Of a stretch of 32,517 nt of DNA, positions 10,001 to 16,100 are shown piece after piece. Origin of the DNA: Clostridia bacterium (GTDB lineage: Bacteria; Bacillota; Clostridia; Christensenellales; CAG-917). The notes beneath the pieces are model-generated. The model was not told where the DNA came from. It saw only the letters and a program-made list of their open reading frames with translations, and did no database searches. The stretch spans positions 95,631 through 128,147 of the forward strand of contig JAFZVB010000010.1 of assembly GCA_017618055.1 (NCBI GenBank), in the 5' to 3' direction. Position numbers and translations under genes: made by a program. Within the stretch, counting starts at the first letter, position 1, and every line of letters starts with the position of its first letter.

Positions 10001-10364
10001 ACTCAATTGCCTTAAGATATTCTTTATCATTCAAAATAGAAAAAGCATTTATTCTATGACATGTTGGAATACGTCTAAATGTTTTTGGATCTTCAACATA
10101 TTCAACTCCATATTTACACAAACATATACCCCAATATGCTTCAGCACAAGCCCCTTGATATATATTTATTTGTTCATATATTGAACTGGCCTTATCATAT
10201 TCAAATGCTTGCAACAAATCTGTTGCCCTATTAAAAAGTGCTAGAGTTTTCTCTTTGTCAACTTCTGGAATAGTTTGAGTAGTCCCACAAAAGGGACATT
10301 TACAAATGTGTTCGTTTCCGAGAATATCCAATTCTCCTCCGCACATCTTACATTTATAAATCAT
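7074..10364 (-). CDS. Large TIR-domain protein: zinc ribbon, TPR-like, TIR, coiled coil, DUF6273
   Basis: A 1096-residue protein. An N-terminal zinc ribbon (C5/C8 and C23/C26) leads into a TPR-like helical region (about 38-145). The TIR domain spans about 153-295, starting PYDIFICYKETDD and including the loop KIGQEYEPYIYAALNSA. E207, by comparison with SARM1 and other TIR NADases, is the candidate catalytic Glu. Helical repeats follow (FKDLGDFEDSKKQ near 458, FEYLDDYEDAKKY near 505), then a long coiled coil (about 550-670). A DUF6273-like domain begins near 690 (LGKYPQG, PIEWTV, WLNNDFY) and its end is recognisable at TRSPTTDG and FGIKPFITI near 1080, with a large insertion between. TIR domains of this type usually cleave NAD or make a signal from it (family knowledge). 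The gene is second in the operon, with AGGAG 5 nt before the ATG. NADase action here is inferred, not shown. Confidence 0.9.
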   Translation of the reverse strand: MIYKCKMCGGELDILGNEHICKCPFCGTTQTIPEVDKEKTLALFNRATDLLQAFEYDKASSIYEQINIYQGACAEAYWGICLCKYGVEYVEDPKTFRRIPTCHRINAFSILNDKEYLKAIELADSISKEYYISEATYIDKVQKKIIDISRKEKPYDIFICYKETDDIGGKTEDSLIAEDIYNSLIRNGYNVFFSKISLKDKIGQEYEPYIYAALNSATIMILIGTRKDYFNSPWVKNEWIRFFDMMNRNKKYLIPCYKNMLPKDMPKELVNLQSINLGEIGFDYDLIRGINKLLPHKTDDGQKNNGTESFEEKMIQLKKYIKKGEFKLAENLCEELLLYNKNISIVLFYKFLCLCKVNEIEFVETIHCYRDIKERNIDDNVLFAKNNQIFLSAYEKAKEQDKEYLDSFLTRIEELKNDKKRQKKWEEYQSAIELKKNAKTLSDFRKLIQKFKDLGDFEDSKKQLAFYENKIYEEDLKKTIYDYLLASIRPFMSYAEREKIVEGFEYLDDYEDAKKYVNSFYRNSSKKEVASKDMVLEEISSIKLDLGKINNELKKIIERINADYSKDVAYYDDISKKKRGDILRLSEELSKCGIFERSKKSVLKDKIREAEQEYQAHKNDTNIVINKLTEEKNDKIQIVEREYFVKRQELESRISKLQEIIDNETKEEIIKNSEIDYWKLDKSFLVSDSLGYVIHVFKLGKYPQGKVVSKGLIDILEKEHPDSNGIYSFFGLEFVKRKNNYYVILPIEWTVEDCSNSQNGSNILLSSRKIIDFKPTFLLNGIKTENIDSDFEGILSNKITGLAVSNYNVSHIREWLNNDFYCKCFNEDEKQMIVTTIIDNGPETVVDETNEHCCNNCEDNVFLPSYRLLRHTSYGKEKTIDDYLNIKEKNVYEANSSFAKKELTIGIDINKELCVREFDVGTSDINLLIEFFRRIGERNNFEINLIELSDLKKNINQENYYKSEYLFGAGETDYVHGVVDDYEDATDEYSPNERVNKKIFRKISNKKEIIKKINFSTILTRSPTTDGKYFVHFDVNVGEYNDFAELDYDELNSREDIERDYFSFYFGIKPFITISFNKKQEIISENEFFKDNSCNI

Positions 10365-10385
10365 TCTCTCTCCTAAAAACTCTAT

Positions 10386-11609
10386 TTATGTTCTATCTTT
10401 TGAAAACTCTTTATCTATTTCTTTAATTTTATTATTTTGTAAGTCTATTTTTCTTTGAACACTATCTTTATCAGTTTTTACTTTTGCTTTAAGTTTTTCA
10501 ATATCTTGTTCCAATGCTTTAATTTGTTCTCTTTTTTCCTTTTTTTCTTTTAATGCAAAAAGTCCAAGATTTGATATGGTCTGATTTATTAATGAAATCT
10601 CTTCTTTTTTCTCAGATAATTCTCTATCTGCATTTATCATATCTTTCTCTTTTTCTAATCGCTCAATTTCTATTTTGCATTCTTCTTTTTCTTTAAGCAA
10701 TTTTTCCTTTAGTTCTGGATTATTTTCCCAATATGCTTTTATCCTTTCTTCCTTTTCTTTATTTAATCGAATTTCTTCTTCTTTTTTTATACGTTCTTTA
10801 ATCGAACCCCATTGCTTGTTAATATTATTCAATTTGTTTTGCATTTCTGATGTTATTTTGTTTCTTGATGTTTTTGCTTCAGTTGTTAATCCTATATACT
10901 TAGTTGCATAGTAATCTCCAATCCAATACTTGTAAGGATAATTTGCTTCACATAGTGCCTTTTCTATAGTTATTATCATTTCATATGCTACAGCAACATT
11001 CCCATCCTTATGTTTATCAAATGCGCTCAATATTTCTATACATCTATCACCCACTTCAATCAATTCTCTAAGAGAATCTTCATCATGTGTATATCTATTC
11101 CAACGTTCTCTAATTTCACAATTCCATGCCTTAACTATCATTCTATTTGCCATATATGAAGCATAATTAACTATGGACTCATATTTAATTCTATTTTTGG
11201 TTTGTAGAGACAAAGAATAAATGAAATAACTTAGATTAGATACAGCATTATACAAATCATCTGATGTATTTAAATTCCATGACCAATCTACAAAATCTTC
11301 AGAATAATTCTCAATTTGATTTGCGAATAGAATCATCAAGTGATTTTCTATTTCGTTTATACCATCTTGTAAAATTCCATTAGGCAATAAATCCAAAAAA
11401 GTATTTATAACAGCAGATGCACCATCCGCATCTAAATTATAAAAACACTGCTCTACATCTCCTGCGATTGAATCAATATAAGGTGTTTTGTCTACATAAT
11501 CTCTAACTTCTTCAAGTGTGTATTTTTTTCCACAAATAGCGCAATCATAACTCAATGGATCCAATCTTAATAGGTATCCACCACATAATTTACATTTTTT
11601 AAATTCCAT
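10386..11609 (-). CDS. Zinc-ribbon / coiled-coil protein, first gene of the TIR operon
   Basis: With the ATG at 11609 the protein is 407 residues. That start is preferred to the in-frame one 39 nt upstream because GGGAG lies about 10 nt before it and the upstream start falls in the operator palindrome. A zinc ribbon opens it (C6/C9 and C23/C26; KCKLCGG and CAICGKKYT), much like the start of the TIR protein. A helical middle (about 45-270) has no family I can name. Residues about 275-407 are a highly charged coiled coil broken by NLGLFALKEKKEKREQI near 345-360. A similar break motif is found in the coiled coil of the TIR protein. No catalytic motif is seen. A sensor or adaptor role beside the TIR protein is inferred from shared modules and operon position, 21 nt before the TIR gene. 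Confidence 0.8.
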   Translation of the reverse strand: MEFKKCKLCGGYLLRLDPLSYDCAICGKKYTLEEVRDYVDKTPYIDSIAGDVEQCFYNLDADGASAVINTFLDLLPNGILQDGINEIENHLMILFANQIENYSEDFVDWSWNLNTSDDLYNAVSNLSYFIYSLSLQTKNRIKYESIVNYASYMANRMIVKAWNCEIRERWNRYTHDEDSLRELIEVGDRCIEILSAFDKHKDGNVAVAYEMIITIEKALCEANYPYKYWIGDYYATKYIGLTTEAKTSRNKITSEMQNKLNNINKQWGSIKERIKKEEEIRLNKEKEERIKAYWENNPELKEKLLKEKEECKIEIERLEKEKDMINADRELSEKKEEISLINQTISNLGLFALKEKKEKREQIKALEQDIEKLKAKVKTDKDSVQRKIDLQNNKIKEIDKEFSKDRT

Positions 11610-11628
11610 AATTCTTCTTCTCCCTTTT

Positions 11629-11647
11629 TGTATACTTGTTGTATACA
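11629..11647. promoter_or_regulatory. Perfect palindrome over the operon transcription start, candidate operator
   Basis: TGTATAC, a 5-nt spacer, then GTATACA: a perfect 7-5-7 inverted repeat. It starts 6 nt downstream of the -10 box, so it covers the expected +1 and would block the promoter if bound. The ribbon-helix-helix protein at 6852-7061 is the nearest candidate binder. Confidence 0.7.
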
Positions 11648-11652
11648 TTTGA

Positions 11653-11680
11653 ATTATACCCCCCCCCAGTATAATGTCAA
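11653..11680 (-). promoter_or_regulatory. Sigma-A promoter of the TIR operon, with a G9 tract in the spacer
   Basis: On the minus strand, TTGACA (11675-11680) and TATAAT (11653-11658) are both perfect consensus and 16 bp apart. Nine of the 16 spacer bases are consecutive G. A one-base gain would give the optimal 17-bp spacer, so present activity may be below maximum. The transcript would start near 11646. Confidence 0.85.
11659..11667 (-). repeat. Homopolymer G9 tract between -35 and -10
   Basis: Nine C on the plus strand, nine G on the sense strand of the operon. In sequence this AT-rich such a run is conspicuous and I noticed no comparable G/C run elsewhere in the window. Its position inside a promoter spacer is the classic arrangement for slipped-strand phase variation. 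Confidence 0.85.
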
Positions 11681-11731
11681 TATAGGTTTTATTTCAAAAA
11701 AAACAAATACTCTATGTAAGTTATTAAAAAT

Positions 11732-11760
11732 GGACTATCAAGATTTTTTCTCAATAGCCC
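11732..11760 (-). terminator. Terminator after the GH53-like gene
   Basis: On the minus strand, GGGCTATTGAG pairs with CTTGATAGTCC over 11 positions, with some G-U pairs, around a 7-nt A-rich loop. ATTTTTA follows. It lies 23 nt after the glycosidase stop codon and separates that unit from the TIR operon promoter. Confidence 0.75.
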
Positions 11761-11783
11761 ATAAATATTAAACTGATTTTCTT

Positions 11784-13202
11784 TTATACTGCTGCTTTCA
11801 ATGCATCGAATATTGCAGTTTTTGCCGTTGCAGTTTTTGTATCTTTGTTGAAATCAAACCAAGGATTTGCCCAATCTAATTCAGGTGCCCATGGACGAAT
11901 ACCAGCCATACCATTGTTCTTTCCCCATGTGATTAATTCAGATGTGAATCTAGCTGCATCGGCATCGGTGAGTTCGTAACCATGAACTTTATTGCTCCAG
12001 TTAGAGAATGTGCCAGATGCTAAACCTGTTTCATTTGCATATCCATATTCTGCAAGCATTACATTAACACCCAATTTTTTATTAACTGCTAATACTATCT
12101 TCTTGATTTGAGCAATCTTATCTAAGATAACACCTGTTGCATTTGGATAATAACTAATACCAGCTTGATCTACTTCATATCCATTATCTTTAAGTGTTTG
12201 GAAATACTTAACAACAAAGTATTCACCACATGTTACAGTACTAATATGAGATGAGAATTTTGCTGCAGGATAAACTTCAAGGATACCTTCTTTTACTGCT
12301 GCGAACATTTGTGCATTATATTTCCATACATGCTTTGCAAGCCAATCTGCACCGAAGTGTCTCATTGCATATGTTAAATATGGTGTCATCTTTGTTCCTT
12401 TAACAGCGCTATTCTTAAGAGGCAACATTAAACCTGCGAAACCATAGTTTGTTTCGTTTCCTAAATCCCAATACTCTACATTGCAGCCTAATGCATGTAT
12501 TTCATTTGCAACCAATTTTCCGTATTGCCTTAATACGGAACACATTTCATCTAAGGATAATTCTGCCCAATCTTTATTATTGCCGTTTCCATCCTTTGGA
12601 TAATTAATCTCTGGATATTCTGAGAAGTTTGGATATTGAGATTCAAAGGCATCGCTATATGCAGCAAAACAACCTAACTCAACATTAATTGGCATACCTA
12701 ATTCAGCAGCAACTGCACAAATCTTTTTAGATTCCTCTAAACAGTGCATTCTTGCATGATAATAATCTGCTGTTCCTTCTGCTGGATATGATCTTTGAGT
12801 TGCTATTCTAACGAACATTTCTGTGGCACCATAATAGTTATAGAATTGTTGCAAAGACTTAACATCTGTTGCAGAACGTGTGCCATCTGTATATGTATAT
12901 GGATAATTTGTTATATCTGCGCCATTCTCCCATTCTTCCCAGTGATTCATTGCAGACATTGATACTCTAAAGTTTTCAACTGGATATAATGCCTCATCTC
13001 CAAATGTTTGGTACTTAACTGTGCTCTTTGCTCTAATTAAATTACCAATCATAGAAAGTGTGCCATTTGGTACTGTGTCATCTCTAGCGCTTAAGCCTGC
13101 GCATACACCCATCATTATAAAAATAATAATCATGATACCTGCCAAAACAGATCCCACGATTATCCATGTTTTTTGCTTTTTGGTTAGTGGTTCTTTTCCC
13201 AT
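11784..13202 (-). CDS. Membrane-anchored GH53-like glycoside hydrolase
   Basis: With the ATG at 13202 the protein is 472 residues; AAGGAG is 10 nt before this ATG but only 1 nt before the ATG 9 nt upstream. A cytoplasmic Lys-rich tip and one hydrophobic span (about residues 12-35) form an uncleaved signal anchor, and no lipobox is visible. The outer domain fits the clan GH-A fold, and GH53 endo-beta-1,4-galactanases in particular: YWDLGNETNYG carries the predicted acid/base Glu (about E250), GISYYP is a GH53-like block, and VMLAEYGYANE carries the predicted nucleophile (about E385). GH53 enzymes cut the beta-1,4-galactan side chains of plant pectin (family knowledge). The gene is 36 nt downstream of the ATPase gene and ends at a terminator. 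The exact substrate is uncertain because the match is divergent. Confidence 0.72.
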   Translation of the reverse strand: MGKEPLTKKQKTWIIVGSVLAGIMIIIFIMMGVCAGLSARDDTVPNGTLSMIGNLIRAKSTVKYQTFGDEALYPVENFRVSMSAMNHWEEWENGADITNYPYTYTDGTRSATDVKSLQQFYNYYGATEMFVRIATQRSYPAEGTADYYHARMHCLEESKKICAVAAELGMPINVELGCFAAYSDAFESQYPNFSEYPEINYPKDGNGNNKDWAELSLDEMCSVLRQYGKLVANEIHALGCNVEYWDLGNETNYGFAGLMLPLKNSAVKGTKMTPYLTYAMRHFGADWLAKHVWKYNAQMFAAVKEGILEVYPAAKFSSHISTVTCGEYFVVKYFQTLKDNGYEVDQAGISYYPNATGVILDKIAQIKKIVLAVNKKLGVNVMLAEYGYANETGLASGTFSNWSNKVHGYELTDADAARFTSELITWGKNNGMAGIRPWAPELDWANPWFDFNKDTKTATAKTAIFDALKAAV

Positions 13203-13238
13203 GTTTATCATTCTCCTTCCACTTTAATAATAAAATAA

Positions 13239-14537
13239 TCAATTCAAAAGAAAATCCTTTAGACTTATTACTTCTATACCATCTTCAGTCATATATTTTT
13301 TTATTGTATCTTTAACGATAATAATTTTTCTAAAATTATCTTTTATATTAATTAATGATTTTCGTTCTTGATAATACTTCTCCATATCTTCCATAGAATA
13401 TGCTGACTGGATGTAGATTCTTTCATTTATCTTATTACATACAAAATCAGTTTCTAATTGCTTCTTATCATATTTCCCATTTTTATTTTTTTCATTTATT
13501 TCAACAACTCCTACATCAACATTGTATCCACGTGCAATTAATTCATTATAAATGATATTTTCCATAATATGAGTTGGCTCATCTTGCCTAAAATTAATCA
13601 ACGCATTTCTTAACCCTATATCTGTAAAATAATATTTGGAATTGGCACCAATATATTTCTTCCCCTTAATATCATATCTATTAGCTTCTCCTAAAATAAA
13701 TGCATCCTTTATAAAATCGATATGTTTTTTAATAGTATCGTGCCCATAGTATGTATTCATTGTACTTTTAAAGGTTTTTTCTATATTCGTTGGATTTGTA
13801 TATGATCCAATATTGCTAGATAATATCTTGAACAAAATTTCAAATGATTCTTGATTTTGAATATTATTTCTTTCAACAATATCTTTTATATATATTTCTG
13901 TAAAAAGATTTTTTAAATAGGCTTGTTTTCTTTCCTCAGAAGATAATGATAATACATAAGGCATACCTCCAAAATATTGATATTCAAGATATGCTTCATC
14001 AAAAGATAATTCTGTGGCTTCCATATACTCTTTAAATGATAAAGGATAAATACTAATTTGATCACCTCTACCTCTAAATTCTGTAATTATGTCTTTTGAT
14101 AACATTTTGGAATTACTTCCTGTCACATAAACATCAAAGTTTTTATGTGTTAAAAAACCATTCAAAGTTAAAACAAAATTATCTAATAGTTGTATTTCAT
14201 CTAGTAACAAATAATATTGACAATCCCCTGGAGTATTATCTTTTACATATTGTATAAACTTATTTGCATTTACTGTATAATTCTTTTTTCTTGAATCATA
14301 CATGAGAGTTTTCTGCTTAGGATAGTATTTGTCCAATTTTAATAAATCTTCTTTGTTATCAAATGCAAAACATATTATTTGTTTTTCATTTACCTCATTA
14401 TCTAATAAATATTGCTTATAAATGTTAAAAACTAGATATGATTTTCCAGACCTTCTTAATCCAGTAATAACCTTTACTAAACCATTATTTTTCCTTTCAA
14501 TAATTTCATTTAAATATTTGTTTCTAAGTATACGCAT
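13239..14537 (-). CDS. AAA-family ATPase with DUF4143 (AAA_14 type)
   Basis: With the ATG at 14537 the protein is 432 residues. AGGTGG lies 9 nt before this ATG; the in-frame TTG 24 nt upstream is less likely. The N-terminal ATPase has Walker A GLRRSGKS (residues 26-33) and Walker B YYLLLDEIQLL (about 105-115), followed by VYVTGSNSKML and RGRGDQI, as in the AAA_14 family. The C-terminal half is DUF4143 (RYDIKGKKYIGANSKYYFTDIGLRNA) and includes ETDFVC, resembling a PD-(D/E)XK-type nuclease remnant common in this family. These ATPases are abundant in gut bacteria and archaea and their cellular role is unknown. The gene has its own promoter and precedes the GH53-like gene. Confidence 0.88.
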   Translation of the reverse strand: MRILRNKYLNEIIERKNNGLVKVITGLRRSGKSYLVFNIYKQYLLDNEVNEKQIICFAFDNKEDLLKLDKYYPKQKTLMYDSRKKNYTVNANKFIQYVKDNTPGDCQYYLLLDEIQLLDNFVLTLNGFLTHKNFDVYVTGSNSKMLSKDIITEFRGRGDQISIYPLSFKEYMEATELSFDEAYLEYQYFGGMPYVLSLSSEERKQAYLKNLFTEIYIKDIVERNNIQNQESFEILFKILSSNIGSYTNPTNIEKTFKSTMNTYYGHDTIKKHIDFIKDAFILGEANRYDIKGKKYIGANSKYYFTDIGLRNALINFRQDEPTHIMENIIYNELIARGYNVDVGVVEINEKNKNGKYDKKQLETDFVCNKINERIYIQSAYSMEDMEKYYQERKSLINIKDNFRKIIIVKDTIKKYMTEDGIEVISLKDFLLN

Positions 14538-14542
14538 GACAT

Positions 14543-14648
14543 TCATCCACCTTTTTTTCAATATTTGACACTTTTCGTCGCTCTAATATTAACATAATTA
14601 AAAAAGATGTTCAACCACTTTTTTTTCAATATTTGGTATTTTTCGTGG
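14543..14648. repeat. Imperfect 38-bp direct repeat flanking the ATPase promoter
   Basis: Copies at 14543-14580 and 14611-14648 match at 32 of 38 positions without gaps. Both contain a T7 run followed by CAATATTT and end in TTTTCGT plus two bases. One copy lies upstream of and into the -35 box, and the other covers the leader and ribosome site of the ATPase gene. Confidence 0.8.
14586..14614 (-). promoter_or_regulatory. Promoter of the ATPase / GH53-like genes
   Basis: Minus-strand TTGAAC (14609-14614), 17-bp spacer, TAATAT (14586-14591). It predicts a leader of about 40 nt before the ATG at 14537. It sits between the two copies of the 38-bp repeat. Confidence 0.65.
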
Positions 14649-14674
14649 ATGATATGCTATTCTTGTGTATTATT

Positions 14675-16042
14675 TTATAATTGAGATTTCATTTTGGTTA
14701 TTTGCTTTTTAATTGATAAAATGCTTGGCCCACCCTGAGAGACCCTTTTTTCAACGCAATTTTTTAGGTCTATAACATTATAAATATCTTGTTCAAACAG
14801 AGTAGAAATCTTCTTATACTCTTCCAAAAGAAGAGAATTAAGTGTATTGTTTGTATTTATACATATAGCAACAAGTTGTCCAGAACACTTATATGCATCC
14901 CTGAATGGCATACCTTTTTTAGCAAGATAATCTGCTACATCTGTTGCATTTATGAATCCTTTTTCTGCAGCCTTTTTCATTGCATCTTTTTTAACCGTTG
15001 CACTCTTTAACATTGCCGCAAATATTGGCAAACATGCTTTAATTGTATCTACACTATCAAATAGAGATTCTTTGTCTTCTTGCATATCTTTATCATAAGC
15101 AAGAGGTAGTCCTTTCATAACTGTTAAAATACCCATTAAATTGCCATAAACCCTACCAGTCTTTCCTCTTACAAGTTCTGCTATGTCTGGGTTTTTCTTT
15201 TGTGGCATAATGCTAGATCCTGTTGCATAAGCATCATCTAGTTCTAAGTATCCAAATTCTGTGGAGGTCCAAAGAATAACTTCTTCTGCAAAACGAGAAA
15301 GGTGCATCATTACCATGGATAAGTCTGATGCAAATTCAATAACATAATCCCTATCGCTAACTGCATCCATTGCATTGGCATATGGTTCACTAAAGCCTAA
15401 CTCTTTTGCAACCATCTTCCTGTCTATAGGATATGTAGTTCCAGCAAGTGCTGCTGAACCTAGCGGCATCTTTAACCTATCCTCTAAATCATCAAGACGA
15501 GATATATCCCTTGCAAACATATTTGCATATGCCATCATATAGTATGCAAATGTAACTGGTTGTGCCCTTTGTAAATGTGTATATCCTGGCATTATGGTTT
15601 CAAGATTGTTTTCAGCAATATCTACAAGAACTGAAATCATATTCTTAAGCTCTGCCTTAACTTCTTCAACAGAACTCTTTACATATAAATTCATATCCAA
15701 AGCAACTTGGTCATTTCTACTCCTTGCAGTATGCAACTTCTTGCCAGCATCTCCAATACGCTTTGTAAGTTCTGCTTCAATAAACATATGAATATCTTCT
15801 GCATCCATATCTATCTCAAGTGTCCCATTCTCTAAATCCTTTAAGATGTCCTCAAGTCCTTTTAATATCTTCTCTACATCTTGCATAGGAATAATAGAAC
15901 AAGCACCTAGCATAGAAGCATGTGCCATAGAACCTTTTATATCTTCTTTGTAAAGTTTCTTATCAAATGTTATAGACTTGTTAAAATCATTAACAGCCTT
16001 ATCTTCTTCCTTTGAAAACCTTCCTTCCCACATTTTTGCCAT
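14675..16042 (-). CDS. argH: Argininosuccinate lyase
   Basis: Last step of arginine synthesis: argininosuccinate to arginine plus fumarate, as a cytoplasmic homotetramer. The fumarase/aspartase superfamily signature GSSIMPQKKNPD is present near residues 273-284, with the catalytic Ser in its mobile loop. MWEGRFSKEEDKAV opens the protein, and HTARSRNDQVALD and PGYTHLQRAQPVTF are family blocks. At 455 residues it is full length. It lies 58 nt after argG on the same strand, with a GC-rich hairpin between them. The fumarate produced is the substrate of the fumarase encoded two genes upstream. Confidence 0.97.
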   Translation of the reverse strand: MAKMWEGRFSKEEDKAVNDFNKSITFDKKLYKEDIKGSMAHASMLGACSIIPMQDVEKILKGLEDILKDLENGTLEIDMDAEDIHMFIEAELTKRIGDAGKKLHTARSRNDQVALDMNLYVKSSVEEVKAELKNMISVLVDIAENNLETIMPGYTHLQRAQPVTFAYYMMAYANMFARDISRLDDLEDRLKMPLGSAALAGTTYPIDRKMVAKELGFSEPYANAMDAVSDRDYVIEFASDLSMVMMHLSRFAEEVILWTSTEFGYLELDDAYATGSSIMPQKKNPDIAELVRGKTGRVYGNLMGILTVMKGLPLAYDKDMQEDKESLFDSVDTIKACLPIFAAMLKSATVKKDAMKKAAEKGFINATDVADYLAKKGMPFRDAYKCSGQLVAICINTNNTLNSLLLEEYKKISTLFEQDIYNVIDLKNCVEKRVSQGGPSILSIKKQITKMKSQL

Positions 16043-16058
16043 ATCTTTTAATCCCCTA

Positions 16059-16083
16059 GGGCCTCCCCATATTGGAGAAGCCC
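16059..16083 (-). promoter_or_regulatory. Strong hairpin between argG and argH
   Basis: A 10-bp stem (GGGCTTCTCC / GGGGAGGCCC, with G-U pairs) and a 5-nt loop. No T run follows it on the minus strand; the AGGGGA ribosome site of argH comes right after. It is therefore more likely a processing, stabilising or translation-tuning element than a terminator. Confidence 0.6.
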
Positions 16084-16100
16084 CCTTATCATAAGTACTT

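Noticed and set aside
4174..11680. Thoeris, CBASS or retron assignment for the TIR operon
   Set aside because: No ThsA-type SIR2 or SLOG effector, no nucleotide cyclase, no reverse transcriptase is present. The TIR protein has a different architecture from ThsB.
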